Positions 33,732 through 43,365 are shown, numbered from the stretch's first letter. The stretch: 64,000 bases of DNA from Bacteroidota bacterium (GCA_018267575.1 JAFDYF010000001.1:1-64000); one strand, 5' to 3'. Program-made: numbers and translations. The notes: generated from the sequence alone by a model not told the origin.

Positions 33732-34949
33732 TTAAGTATGGTGAATAATACTTTCCTTTAGGAAAGGGTGGTTTTGGGGAATCATCGGGTATTTGCCCAG
33801 AACCCTAGCCGTGTTCCACATAATCAAACCCACAAATCCAGCAGCCACACCAAAATCAAATAAATTCATGGGTACATGATCCTTCATGGTACTACCGAAT
33901 ACCATTTGATAAAAATCGATCCAATGCCCAAATATCAAAGCTACAGACATAAATGTTAGGGTTGCATAACTCCTCTTCGAATCCCGGCTCATGTATATTA
34001 ACAATGGGGCAAGAAAATTGATTACCAGATTGAGATAAAACAATCCCGCATAAGCCCCTTCAAACCTGGTTTTGAAATAGACAGTTTCCTCTGAAATATT
34101 TGCATACCATATTAACATGAACTGGGAGAACCAGAGATAAGTCCAGAAAATAGAGAATGCGAACTGGAACTTTCCAAGGTCGTGCAAGTGCTCCTTATTG
34201 GTGAATTCCAGATAACCCAGATTTTTCAGATAAATAACAAACAATGTGATCAAGGCAATTCCCGGAACAAAGGAACTGGCAAATGTATACCAGCTATACA
34301 TAGTAGAAAACCAATGTGCATTCAGACTCATTAGCCAAAGCCATGGGGTTACAGAAGCCACGGTCAAAGCAAACCAGAAGATATAAACGGCTGACCAAAC
34401 CGTATTTTTCCAGATGTATTTTTTTCCTTCCTGAACAGTGAGTGGGGTATCATCGATTTCACGTGAAATAACGCGGAGGCGGTAGCCAAACAAAATCCAA
34501 AGCCCGATAGTAAGGATAGTCCATACAATAAAGAAGCTTGGGCTTAAAAAACCGCTTTTGCCTTTCAATGCCTCATCATGCTGAACCAGATCTTTATTGA
34601 GCCATTCATATATGTTGGATTTATGGCCAAACACCAGTGCCAGCAGAATAACAAAGCAGATGGCTCCGATTGGGATTACGCAAGCAGCAATGGCTTCCGT
34701 GACGCGGCGGAACGAAATCTGCCAACCGCCCCATGCCAATGTGGTGGCCGCAAAGAAAAACATGGCAGCATTCACCACAAGCAAAAAATAAACACTGTTC
34801 TGCAACAAAGCCGACCAAAACCGGGTGCCACCATCCTGATTGCTATATAGAAAATAACCAACAATCAATGACAATGCCCCAACGCCCATTAAAGCCAGCG
34901 ACCAAGTTTTATACCGTGAAGGGGTCTCGAAATTTTCCTTAATTGACAT
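33732..34949 (-). CDS. actF: Alternative Complex III subunit ActF
   Basis: 405-residue polytopic membrane protein with about ten helices, the last structural gene of the actABCDEF set. ActF resembles ActC/NrfD-type subunits in topology but is more divergent and has no redox cofactor. Visible features: NLGYLEFTNKEHLHDLGKFQFAFSIFWTYLWFSQFMLIWYANI, which is characteristic of the family, and FGHWIDFYQMVFG. The order actE-actF-ctaC supports the call as much as the sequence. It is part of the membrane module of the menaquinol:cytochrome c oxidoreductase. Confidence 0.92.
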   Translation of the reverse strand: MSIKENFETPSRYKTWSLALMGVGALSLIVGYFLYSNQDGGTRFWSALLQNSVYFLLVVNAAMFFFAATTLAWGGWQISFRRVTEAIAACVIPIGAICFVILLALVFGHKSNIYEWLNKDLVQHDEALKGKSGFLSPSFFIVWTILTIGLWILFGYRLRVISREIDDTPLTVQEGKKYIWKNTVWSAVYIFWFALTVASVTPWLWLMSLNAHWFSTMYSWYTFASSFVPGIALITLFVIYLKNLGYLEFTNKEHLHDLGKFQFAFSIFWTYLWFSQFMLIWYANISEETVYFKTRFEGAYAGLFYLNLVINFLAPLLIYMSRDSKRSYATLTFMSVALIFGHWIDFYQMVFGSTMKDHVPMNLFDFGVAAGFVGLIMWNTARVLGKYPMIPQNHPFLKESIIHHT

Positions 34950-34981
34950 TCTTCAATGATTTTATGTTTCCCTGAATTCGT

Positions 34982-35626
34982 TTATTTTTTTGCAGTTGAA
35001 TCCGATGTGCTGCTGTTTGCTTTTGCTTCGGCCTGTTTCAATTTGATATAATAAATTACTTCCCATCGACGACGGGTATCCAATTGTGAAGCATAGGAAC
35101 CCATTTTGTTTTTCCCATAAGTAACAGAATAGAACATTTGTCCTGCAGGCATGGCTTCATATTTGGCATCGCCCACCAAGGTGGCTGGCTTTGCCGGAAA
35201 TGGGCCTTCACCTCCTTTGTACAAAGGACCATTCCCATCCAATTTGGGGCCATGGCAAATACCGCAGTTTACCAAGTATAAACGATGGGCTTCCACCAAG
35301 GAGGTAGAGTCCAAGCTCGTAATTGGGTTCTGGATCTGCTTGGATGCCGTATAATTGGAGGTATCGCCTTCGGCATCTTTTTTAAGTACAAAAGGGAACA
35401 TTTCCCCACGCTTGATGGTACCGGGAACCGGCATATTACTAAAATGGATGCCTTGCTTTAGCAAAGTCTGCTGTTCCTCCGGGGTTACCGAATAAGTTTC
35501 ATAAGCCCGGCTATAGGCCATGTCCGGCATATATACTCTACCTGGCTCGCGCTTTATTTCATCACTACAGCTTACGATCGTTATGATCGAAATAAAGGCC
35601 AATGATATGATTGCTATTTTTTTCAT
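34982..35626 (-). CDS. actE: Alternative Complex III cytochrome c subunit ActE
   Basis: Mono-heme cytochrome c lipoprotein, 214 residues from ATG 35626. The start was chosen because it gives a lipoprotein signal (KKIAIISLAFISIITIVSC) with the lipobox cysteine near residue 20; the longer frame runs back into actD. Heme site CGICH in YLVNCGICHGPKLDGNGPLY, axial Met probably in YGKNKMGSYASQL. It lies on the periplasmic face of the complex and is the likely electron exit toward the oxidase. The mature N-terminus carries MPDMAYSRAYETY, conserved in ActE proteins. Confidence 0.92.
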   Translation of the reverse strand: MKKIAIISLAFISIITIVSCSDEIKREPGRVYMPDMAYSRAYETYSVTPEEQQTLLKQGIHFSNMPVPGTIKRGEMFPFVLKKDAEGDTSNYTASKQIQNPITSLDSTSLVEAHRLYLVNCGICHGPKLDGNGPLYKGGEGPFPAKPATLVGDAKYEAMPAGQMFYSVTYGKNKMGSYASQLDTRRRWEVIYYIKLKQAEAKANSSTSDSTAKK

Positions 35627-35648
35627 CTGCTGATAATATCTGTTTCGT

Positions 35649-36239
35649 TTATGCCAAAGAAGCCTTCTTTTTTTCAAATGGTTTTGAATCCTTATCATAG
35701 CGACCAAGCCACCATCCTGTTTCTGCCTCTTGAACGTTCACTTCTATAGCACCTAAGCTGTTCAGAAAGGCTGACATGTCCGATTCGTTATTCTTTTCTG
35801 TGCACTCCAAAACCATTACAAACAAATCATCGGTTGATCGTAGGTTGAAATGATGCTTCTTTACAAATGGGGCCATTTGGCACAAATAACAAAAAGTAAG
35901 TACCATTCCCACTGCAGAGAAAAGAACCGTCAATTCAAAGGTAATCGGTATCCAAGCTGGGAGCGAAAAATGCGGCTTGCCACCAAAATTGAGAGGCCAA
36001 TCACTCAAAAATATCCACCCAATACCACTAAGCGCCGTGGTAGTGCCGGTGATTCCATAAATAAACCCTGCAGTGTGCAGGCTGGTTTCCCGCAGCCCCA
36101 TGGCTTTGTCCAAACCATGTATGGGCATTGGTGTGTACACATCATGGATTTTATAACCCGATGATCGTACTTTCTTAACCGCAGAGAACAAAACCTGCTC
36201 ATCTGTAAAGCCACCAACAACAAATTTTTTTATACTCAT
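35649..36239 (-). CDS. actD: Alternative Complex III subunit ActD (DUF3341)
   Basis: 196 residues of the DUF3341 family. An N-terminal soluble domain (VVGGFTDEQVLFSAVKKVRSSGYKIHDVYTPMPIHGLDKAMGL), two membrane helices (TAGFIYGITGTTTALSGIGWIFL and ITFELTVLFSAVGMVLTFCYL), and a C-terminal soluble part ending in a lysine-rich tail. ActD has no cofactor and packs against the membrane subunits. A 167-bp spacer full of repeat words separates it from actC, although both belong to the same block. Confidence 0.93.
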   Translation of the reverse strand: MSIKKFVVGGFTDEQVLFSAVKKVRSSGYKIHDVYTPMPIHGLDKAMGLRETSLHTAGFIYGITGTTTALSGIGWIFLSDWPLNFGGKPHFSLPAWIPITFELTVLFSAVGMVLTFCYLCQMAPFVKKHHFNLRSTDDLFVMVLECTEKNNESDMSAFLNSLGAIEVNVQEAETGWWLGRYDKDSKPFEKKKASLA

Positions 36240-36242
36240 ACT

Positions 36243-36404
36243 CTTATGTTTTGAGGTCTAAGGCTGAAGGTTCGGGGTATAAGGTCTTTGAATTTAATCA
36301 TCCAACCTTTTCCTTTACACCTTGTACCTTTTAACCTTCTAGCTTATTTCTTGTACCTTAAATCCTACTCCTTCTTCCTTACACCCCTACCTTCTACCCT
36401 AACG
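36243..36404. repeat. Degenerate repeat words inside the respiratory operon
   Basis: Left: GAGGTCTAAGGCTGAAGGTTC and GGGGTATAAGGTC words. Right: CCAACCTTTTCC, ACACCTTGTACC, TTAACCTTCTAGC, ACCTTAAATCC, ACACCCCTACCTTCTACCC words. The right part is reverse-complement-like to the left, so the actC-actD spacer can fold imperfectly. It is the same AAGGTTTAGG family as in 385-540 and 26022-26208. Confidence 0.55.
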
Positions 36405-36406
36405 CC

Positions 36407-37849
36407 TTAATGCGCCATTTCATGAGCAAACACTTCCAAAGGCTCCTTCTCCGCATCACCCATCTTCTCTTTATAATTTTCACCAGATCTTTTCAGTATA
36501 TGCTTGATTTCCGCGATAGCGATTACCGGGAAGAATTTAGAGAACAGGAAGTAACAAGTAAAGAACAACCCAAATGTGCCAAGATAAAAACCAATTTCCC
36601 AAATGGTAGGTGTATAATAGGTGCTCCAACTGCTTGGCAAATAATCACGATATATAGAGGTAACGATAATCACAAAACGCTCGAACCACATACCAATATT
36701 CACGATTACCGACATAAAGAAAGTAACTGTTAAATTCCTTCTCATCTTTTTGAACCAGAAGATTTGTGGGGAAAGAACGTTACAACCCATCATGATATAG
36801 TAGCTCCAGCCCAAGGGTGAAAACAGGTTTACCCGGTTCTGCATAAATGCCCAGTTTTCAAATTTGTTTTGCCCATACCAAGCGATAAACAGTTCGGTAA
36901 GATAGGCAACACCCACAATAGAACCGGTGAGCACGATCACCTTATTCATTACCTCAATGTGCTCCATGGTAATATAGTCTTCCAACTTCAATACTTTTCT
37001 GGAGATGATCAATAAGGATTGTACCATTGCAAAACCAGAGAATATGGCCCCTGCAACGAAATAAGGAGGAAAGATGGTGGTATGCCAACCGGGTATCACG
37101 GAAGTGGCAAAGTCAAAGGATACAATGGTATGTACCGAAAGCACCAGTGGGGTAGCCAAACCAGCCAACACCAATGATAATGCCTCATGTCTTTGCCAGT
37201 GCTTGGTACTACCGGTCCAACCGAAGGAAGTAATCCCGTAAAATAATTTTCTCCATTTCAATTTTGCACGGTCACGCACAGTTGCCAAATCAGGTAATAG
37301 ACCTGCATACCAGAACAATAATGATACAGTGAAATAAGTTGAGATGGCAAACACGTCCCATAACAAAGGTGAGTTGAAGTTGGGCCAAAGAGGGCCACGG
37401 GTATTAGGATAAGGCATTACAAAGAAAGCCATCCACACACGGCCCATGTGCCATATCGGGAACTGACCTGCGCACATTACCGCAAAGATGGTCATCGCTT
37501 CCGCAGCGCGGTTTACACCCGTTCTCCAACCTTGGCGGAACAATAACAAGATCGCAGAGATCAGGGTACCAGCGTGACCGATACCGACCCACCAAACGAA
37601 GTTGGTGATGTCCCATCCCCAACCCACGGTCTTGTTCAGGTTCCACTGACCAATACCATAATCCACATCCCTATACACAGAATAAATACCAAAGCATAAT
37701 AAACCAACAGCAATCAAAAAACCCGCCCACCACATTTTGCTAGGGTTCGATTCAATCGGCCTCACAATATCTTCAGTGACCTGATGATAGTCTTTGTCCC
37801 CATTTACCAATGGCGGCCTGACTTGCGATTCATACTTTAATAATGCCAT
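36407..37849 (-). CDS. actC: Alternative Complex III subunit ActC (NrfD/PsrC family)
   Basis: 480-residue NrfD-like quinol-interacting membrane subunit with about ten helices. It likely holds the menaquinol site of the complex next to the iron-sulfur subunit ActB. Features: NKTVGWGWDITNFVWWVGIGHAGTLISAILLLFRQGWR, FGWTGSTKHWQRHEALSLVLAGLATPLVLSVHTIVSFDFATSVIPGWHTTIFPPYFVAGAIFSG (the conserved NrfD core), and VIVTSIYRDYLPSSW. The call is firm from sequence and gene order. Confidence 0.95.
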   Translation of the reverse strand: MALLKYESQVRPPLVNGDKDYHQVTEDIVRPIESNPSKMWWAGFLIAVGLLCFGIYSVYRDVDYGIGQWNLNKTVGWGWDITNFVWWVGIGHAGTLISAILLLFRQGWRTGVNRAAEAMTIFAVMCAGQFPIWHMGRVWMAFFVMPYPNTRGPLWPNFNSPLLWDVFAISTYFTVSLLFWYAGLLPDLATVRDRAKLKWRKLFYGITSFGWTGSTKHWQRHEALSLVLAGLATPLVLSVHTIVSFDFATSVIPGWHTTIFPPYFVAGAIFSGFAMVQSLLIISRKVLKLEDYITMEHIEVMNKVIVLTGSIVGVAYLTELFIAWYGQNKFENWAFMQNRVNLFSPLGWSYYIMMGCNVLSPQIFWFKKMRRNLTVTFFMSVIVNIGMWFERFVIIVTSIYRDYLPSSWSTYYTPTIWEIGFYLGTFGLFFTCYFLFSKFFPVIAIAEIKHILKRSGENYKEKMGDAEKEPLEVFAHEMAH

Positions 37850-37857
37850 AATTCTTT

Positions 37858-37960
37858 TAGCTTTTAGCTATTAGCCATCCGCTTTTAGCTTTAAAAAATT
37901 TATTTTGTACCCACCTATACTTCTTTACTCAACACCGTTGCGTCGCACTCTTTTACCCCA
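37858..37960. repeat. Repeat words in the actB-actC spacer
   Basis: CTTTTAGCTTTTAGC, TATTAGCC, CGCTTTTAGCTTT words (37857-37893), followed by ACCGTTGCGTCGCACTC and CCCATCGCACTATTC words (37935-37970). These differ from the AAGGTTTAGG family and are a second degenerate spacer type inside the same operon. Confidence 0.45.
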
Positions 37961-37999
37961 TCGCACTATTCAGCCTCAGTAGGGTAATCTTTATACACT

Positions 38000-40900
38000 T
38001 TATACATGTTTCTCCGCTGCTACCCCTTCTATCACATCTGTGTTCCTGATTTTTGCCAGATAATTCACGTTTGGCAGCACATGGAGCTCTTCCAACGCAT
38101 AGAACACTCTCTGCTCATTCTCTGCCCTGGTTTTTGCGATCATGCTATCCTTATCCCTTGCATCACCAAATACGATGGCCTCGGTTGGGCATGCCTGTTG
38201 GCAAGCGGTCCTTACATCCACCATATCCTTCAAAGTGCGGTTTTCCATTTTTGCCTTTAGTTTTCCTTCCTGTAAACGCTGCACACAGAAAGAACATTTT
38301 TCCATTACCCCTCTTGATCTAACGGTAACATCCGGATTCAGTACCATGCGACTAAGGTCATCGTTCATCATCATAACCGAATCATCCAAAATGCCGCGCT
38401 GATTGTCGGGGAAGCTATCGGCTCCTGTATAATCAGCCCAGTTGAAACGCCTTACTTTATATGGACAGTTGTTGGCACAATATCTAGTGCCGATGCACCG
38501 GTTATAAATCATTTGGTTCAATCCTTCTGAACTATGGTTGGTGGCAGACACCGGGCATACGTTTTCGCAAGGTGCATTGTCGCAATGTTGGCAAAGCATC
38601 GGTTGGAAAACGGTTTGCACACTGTTGGCATCATTTAGGTCGCCGCTGAAATAGCGGTCAATACGCATCCAGTGCATATCATGAAAACGGAGTACTTCAC
38701 TTTTGCCAACCACCGGAACGTTGTTCTCAGCATGGCAGGCAATCACGCAGGCACCACAAGCCACGCATGAGTTCATATCGATGGACATGCCCCATTTGAT
38801 ACCGGGTTTATCGTACACCGCATATAGTGTTCCTTGCTCTTCAAAATTTTTAATACCCCCAAACGGTTTCAATTCCTCATCCCTCTCTTCCAAAATGGAA
38901 TCAGGCGATTTTTTGAAGTCGGCCAAGGTCATTTCCTTTACCACCTCGGTACGGCCCTCGTAACTATTATGTGTTTGGGTTTGGGCCACTTTGTAAACCT
39001 CATTGGTTTTCTCCACAGTCACACTTGGGGCATACCCTTCAATCGTTTGTCCATTGAACATGGCCAGCGGGAAAGCATTTTTGCCAGCACCCACCACAGC
39101 CCTTCCAATAAATTCAGCCGTATTACCGGCATCAGCACTTTGACGACCAAAACCAACGGCAACCCCAATTACATTGGCATGTGTGCCAGGGATGATCAAT
39201 GCCGGAAGTGTAATATTTTTCCCATTCACCTTTATGCTTAAAACGGTTTTATCGGGATGCACTTCATATTTATCGGCTTGGCGGCGATTGGAAACATCCA
39301 CACCCAATACTTCTTTTGCATATTGTGGGGAAACGATGGCATAGTTGTCCCAGTCGGCACGGGTAATAGGATCGGGCATTTCCAACAACCAAGGGTTGTT
39401 TGCTTGACTGCCCACACCGAGAGACACTTTTTTATAAAGAACCAGTTCATATTTGTCGCCCTTCTTCTGCGCATTAATGGCAGCAACCGCATCTGCAATC
39501 TTGGCACTGCTAAAAGCTGAACTACTAGCTGAAGCGGTAGCAGGTTCTACTACACCATCCTGCAATGCTTTTTCATATCCTTCAAGGCTTCCTGTTTTCT
39601 TGATCCAATATTGTCTTACATAATCTTCATGTGTAGTTGTGTTGCCGCTCCATTTTAGTAATGACTCTTCAAATGGCCTTGTTTTGAACAAAGGCATGAT
39701 GGTAGGTTGGAGTAGGCTATAGTAACCCGTTTTAGGCTCCGCATCACCCCAGCTTTCCAAATAATGGGGAGCTGGGATCACATATTTACATAGCTCGCTG
39801 GTTTCATCGAGCCGATCATTGAAAGAAACGGAAGTTTTTACTTTCTTCAATGCAGCTTTGAATTTGTCTGCATCAAAATAATCGTAAGCAGGATTGGCAT
39901 TGTAAACAAACAAAGCACCCACTTTGCCACCATCCATATCCGATACTAAGGAAGCGAAATCGCTATCGATACCTTGTCTAAATTGGATGGGGGCCGACCA
40001 ATTGATCGTGGTGCCATTAGCACCGATCGCTTCGTTGATGGCATTGACAAGCAACTGCACGTTCACATTATTGCTACCGCTTACCACCAAGGCATTCCCT
40101 TTATTGGCCAATAGGTCCTGAGCCGCTTTTTTGATACCCGCTTTTAATTTTTCATCTAAAGAAGGTGCGCTCACACTACCATTCAGTTCTGCTAATAGCG
40201 CCAATGCCACCACACCCGTTTCTGTGGGCAAATGAACAAAGCGATAATCGGAGTTGCCTCCCGTAACGGAAAGAAGGCTTTCGAACTGATAGTGCTTGCT
40301 TACCTCTGGGTTTTTTTCGTTTACTTTTCTCCCTTTTGCATATTGGCGGGCAAATTCTATTGGGGAAAGCCAAGTGCCTAAAAAATCTGCATCCAAACTC
40401 ACGATTACTTTTGCCTGATCGAACTGATAGGAAGGTATGGCCCTTTTGCCATAAGCAGCTTCGTTGGCCAACAATATACCACTGTAAGAATCAGCATCGT
40501 ATTGTACATGCTTGCTACCTGGATATTTTGCCAGAAAAGCAGCGATAATTTCTTTGGAAGATGGTGATGTAATGGTGCCGGTCAACAATACAATGGGCGA
40601 ACCACCCAAACCAGCCAGATCATCGCCAACCATTTTATCAAAAGCATCGAAGGTGCTTACTTCTTTTGGTTTACCGCCAACCATTTGAACGGGGTAGCGC
40701 AACCTTGCAGTATCGTACAGGTCCAGTACAGAGGCCTGAACCCTTGCGGAAGTTCCTCCTTTGGTGATGGAGGATAATTCATTCCCCTCTATTTTGATTG
40801 GTCTACCGTCTCTTACTTTCGCTACCACAGAAACCACATCACCGCCAGATACATAGGTAGTGGCATAGTAATTGGCAACTCCCGGGGTGATTTCTTCTGG

Positions 40901-41143
40901 CTTGTTTACATAAGGTATTACCTTCTTCACAGGCATTTCGCAACTTGCCGCAAGAGTAGCTGCTGCAGTGCTAAAGCCCAGATATTTCAAAAAATCCCTT
41001 CTTGGCGTTTTTGCATCGAGCAAGCCCTTCCCATCCAAGCCATCCAGCGAAAGCTCTGAATTGAATTCGTTTTCCGAAGATTGCTTAAAAGCCTCGCTGT
41101 TGCTGCGTTCCCCGAAACTTTGCCAGTACTTTTTGTCGCTCAT
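38000..41143 (-). CDS. actB: Alternative Complex III iron-sulfur subunit ActB
   Basis: 1047 residues, a fusion of a molybdopterin-oxidoreductase-like domain (without cofactor) and a ferredoxin domain. A Tat-type segment, TPRRDFLKYLGFSTAAATLAASC, lies at about residues 47-69, after an N-terminal extension typical of the family. The C-terminal part carries four cluster sites: CVACGACVIACHAEN, CQHCDNAPCENVCPV, CIGTRYCANNCPY and CSFCVQR with CQQACPTEAI. In the third, Thr replaces one Cys, consistent with one [3Fe-4S] and three [4Fe-4S] clusters known for this complex. It takes electrons from quinol at ActC and passes them to ActA hemes. Confidence 0.96.
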   Translation of the reverse strand: MSDKKYWQSFGERSNSEAFKQSSENEFNSELSLDGLDGKGLLDAKTPRRDFLKYLGFSTAAATLAASCEMPVKKVIPYVNKPEEITPGVANYYATTYVSGGDVVSVVAKVRDGRPIKIEGNELSSITKGGTSARVQASVLDLYDTARLRYPVQMVGGKPKEVSTFDAFDKMVGDDLAGLGGSPIVLLTGTITSPSSKEIIAAFLAKYPGSKHVQYDADSYSGILLANEAAYGKRAIPSYQFDQAKVIVSLDADFLGTWLSPIEFARQYAKGRKVNEKNPEVSKHYQFESLLSVTGGNSDYRFVHLPTETGVVALALLAELNGSVSAPSLDEKLKAGIKKAAQDLLANKGNALVVSGSNNVNVQLLVNAINEAIGANGTTINWSAPIQFRQGIDSDFASLVSDMDGGKVGALFVYNANPAYDYFDADKFKAALKKVKTSVSFNDRLDETSELCKYVIPAPHYLESWGDAEPKTGYYSLLQPTIMPLFKTRPFEESLLKWSGNTTTHEDYVRQYWIKKTGSLEGYEKALQDGVVEPATASASSSAFSSAKIADAVAAINAQKKGDKYELVLYKKVSLGVGSQANNPWLLEMPDPITRADWDNYAIVSPQYAKEVLGVDVSNRRQADKYEVHPDKTVLSIKVNGKNITLPALIIPGTHANVIGVAVGFGRQSADAGNTAEFIGRAVVGAGKNAFPLAMFNGQTIEGYAPSVTVEKTNEVYKVAQTQTHNSYEGRTEVVKEMTLADFKKSPDSILEERDEELKPFGGIKNFEEQGTLYAVYDKPGIKWGMSIDMNSCVACGACVIACHAENNVPVVGKSEVLRFHDMHWMRIDRYFSGDLNDANSVQTVFQPMLCQHCDNAPCENVCPVSATNHSSEGLNQMIYNRCIGTRYCANNCPYKVRRFNWADYTGADSFPDNQRGILDDSVMMMNDDLSRMVLNPDVTVRSRGVMEKCSFCVQRLQEGKLKAKMENRTLKDMVDVRTACQQACPTEAIVFGDARDKDSMIAKTRAENEQRVFYALEELHVLPNVNYLAKIRNTDVIEGVAAEKHV

Positions 41144-41226
41144 TTATAATACGATTTGAGAATTTGAATTTTTGCTATCCGAAAATGTTGCAGTAATTAA
41201 CAGTATACTCTGATTTCAGACCGGAA

Positions 41227-42477
41227 TCAATAGTGACATTTCTGACACTCGGTACCGCCAATTTTTTCAACTGTAATACTATCGCCCGGCTTTAAATCCT
41301 TATGGAATTTTTCGTATATGCTGTAAAATTTGTTTCCTTCATTGCCTGATGCAGAGTCTGGGAAGTTCACCTTGGTGCTGCGGTGGCAGTTGATACACCA
41401 GCCCATACGTAGGTCGGTAAATTGCTTTACCTCATTCATTTCCTGAATAGGGCCATGACAAGTTTGGCATTGAACTTTTCCTGCGCGGATATGCTGAGCA
41501 TGGCTAAAGAAAACATGGTCGGGCAGGTTGTGTATCTTAACCCATTCAATTGGTTTGGCTGGAGCAGTGTACTTGCCAGCTTTGGGGTCGTAACCTGTAT
41601 AGCTATATAATTTTTGTATTTCTTCTGTACCATTTACTTCTGTACCATCCTCGCGGTAAAGCTTTTCGCTTTTGGAACTATATTCATTGATTGCAGCATG
41701 ACAGTTCATACAAACATTCAATGAAGGTACGGAGGCCTGCTTGCTATCCCATGCACCTCCATGACAGTACAGACAACTAATCTGGTTAGTGCCTGCATGT
41801 ACTTTATGAGAATAATAAATAGGTTGTACGGGTTGATAATCTTTACTGCGCCCTAGGCCAATGGCTCCTTCCACAATCTTGTAACCCCCAATCACAAACA
41901 AAATTAAAATTACAAAAGTGATATAGGCTTTATTACGATAGAAAGGAATGGGCTCTGCGGCGGGTATCCCTTCTTTTTCATCGGAGAGTTTTTTAAGGTT
42001 GCTGTTTACTTGCAGCAGTGTAAGCATAATCACTGCAAGGATTATTGTAAGAATGCCGTAAAGAAGGCTATTGTCCGTTTCCGGCGCCTGTTTTTGAGAA
42101 GGCGATTCAGCCGTAGGCTCTTGGTATGTATCCACATACTTGATGATTGCATCGATTTCCGCATCGGTCAGACTTGGAAAGGGCGTCATCGGTGTTTTGT
42201 TATACTGGTTGTACAGGTCGTTGAAATACTTATTACCAGAAGCAAGTACTGCCGCATTGTTGTGGATCCAAGCATGCAACAATTTTTTATCTGGTACACG
42301 ATCTGACACCCCTTTCAGTGCTGGTCCCGTTACTACTTTTATTGGATTGTGGCAGGAAGCACAATTCGATTGGAACAGTGCTTTACCATCCTGCGCCTCC
42401 AACTTACCAGCAAAAGCAAATAGAGAAAGAAAAAATAAACTGAAGAATAACCTTTTCGCAATAAGTCTGTTGTGCAT
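41227..42477 (-). CDS. actA: Alternative Complex III multiheme cytochrome ActA
   Basis: 416 residues with six CxxCH heme sites. The N-terminal mono-heme cytochrome c domain has CASCH (about 39-43) after a signal peptide. One membrane helix (LLYGILTIILAVIMLTLL) follows, then a second (KAYITFVILILFVIGGYKIV), then the pentaheme domain with CLYCH, CMNCH, CQTCH, CINCH and CQKCH. The fusion of a mono-heme domain to the pentaheme protein is the Bacteroidota form of ActA. First gene of the 16-kb respiratory block. Confidence 0.95.
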   Translation of the reverse strand: MHNRLIAKRLFFSLFFLSLFAFAGKLEAQDGKALFQSNCASCHNPIKVVTGPALKGVSDRVPDKKLLHAWIHNNAAVLASGNKYFNDLYNQYNKTPMTPFPSLTDAEIDAIIKYVDTYQEPTAESPSQKQAPETDNSLLYGILTIILAVIMLTLLQVNSNLKKLSDEKEGIPAAEPIPFYRNKAYITFVILILFVIGGYKIVEGAIGLGRSKDYQPVQPIYYSHKVHAGTNQISCLYCHGGAWDSKQASVPSLNVCMNCHAAINEYSSKSEKLYREDGTEVNGTEEIQKLYSYTGYDPKAGKYTAPAKPIEWVKIHNLPDHVFFSHAQHIRAGKVQCQTCHGPIQEMNEVKQFTDLRMGWCINCHRSTKVNFPDSASGNEGNKFYSIYEKFHKDLKPGDSITVEKIGGTECQKCHY

Positions 42478-42523
42478 ATATACAATTCTTGTATAAATGT
42501 GGAAAAATCTCCTAAGCCGCGTG

Positions 42524-42556
42524 CAAAAATAAGTCAGGATCTTAACAAAATATCAA
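42524..42556 (-). promoter_or_regulatory. Candidate promoter of the act-cta operon
   Basis: On the minus strand TTG (42556-42554), 22 bases, then TATTTTTG (42531-42524), an exact TAnnTTTG box. The inferred start near 42517 leaves about 40 nt before the actA ATG. Spacing is within the 17-23 range reported for Flavobacterium promoters. Confidence 0.5.
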
Positions 42557-42605
42557 CATGTTTAAAATTTTTTTTGTCTTGTCTGGCTTGGGTTTCAGCG
42601 AATTT

Positions 42606-42639
42606 TTTGAATTTCCAAAATATCCGTGTCATAATTTTG
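42606..42639 (+). promoter_or_regulatory. purN: Candidate promoter of purN
   Basis: TTTG (42606-42609), 22 bases, TAATTTTG (42632-42639). Both boxes match the Bacteroidota consensus. It lies back-to-back with the act promoter in the 291-bp divergent spacer and would give a leader of about 120 nt before purN. Confidence 0.4.
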
Positions 42640-42768
42640 TAATCAGAAACGAGTGAATCTATGGGCTGAGAGCGCTAAAGGTTTTCCTTAGTTTTTTAAT
42701 TCATTGCATCGCGAAACTTTATATTGCATTCCATTTTTTTAATGTCTTCATAAAATCATTTTCAGATA

Positions 42769-43365
42769 ATGGATGACACTTCTTCAGTGTTGCTAATTGC
42801 TGTTTTTGCTTCCGGTACCGGAAGCAATACAAAAAAAATAATCGAACACTTCAAAGACCATGATTGGATCAAAATTGCATTGGTGGTATCCAATAAGCCC
42901 GATGCAGGTGTGCTCAAAATTGCTGAGGATGCCCAAATCCCCTCACTGATCATTGAGAAGGAGCATTTTTTTCGGGGTAATGCATATGTAGATGAGTTGT
43001 TAAACAGAAAGATTGGTTTTATTGTGTTGGCTGGCTTTTTATGGAAGCTGCCCATCCAACTCATTCGTGCCTATCCTGGAAAAATCATCAATATCCACCC
43101 TGCGTTGTTGCCAAAACATGGAGGCAAGGGTATGTATGGGCATTTTGTACACGAGGCCGTAATCAAGGCCAGAGAAAAACAAAGTGGCATCAGTATACAT
43201 TATGTAGATGAACAGTATGATCACGGGAAAGTAATTTTTCAGGCAAAATGTACGGTAGAAAAAACCGACACTGCAGAAATACTGGCTGATAAAATACATG
43301 CTTTGGAGCATGCTCATTTTGCCCCCGTTATTGAACTGGCTGCCCAAAATATCGTTAAAAGATAA
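42769..43365 (+). CDS. purN: Phosphoribosylglycinamide formyltransferase 1
   Basis: Transfers formyl from 10-formyl-THF to GAR, third step of purine synthesis, cytoplasmic. 198 residues. The phosphate-binding loop FASGTGSNTKKI is near residues 13-24. The catalytic Asn-x-His lies in KIINIHPALLPKHGGKGMYG (about 104-123) and the catalytic Asp in HYVDEQYDHGKVIFQ (about 144-158). All three catalytic residues are present. Monocistronic as far as can be seen; divergent from the respiratory block. Confidence 0.96.
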   Translation: MDDTSSVLLIAVFASGTGSNTKKIIEHFKDHDWIKIALVVSNKPDAGVLKIAEDAQIPSLIIEKEHFFRGNAYVDELLNRKIGFIVLAGFLWKLPIQLIRAYPGKIINIHPALLPKHGGKGMYGHFVHEAVIKAREKQSGISIHYVDEQYDHGKVIFQAKCTVEKTDTAEILADKIHALEHAHFAPVIELAAQNIVKR

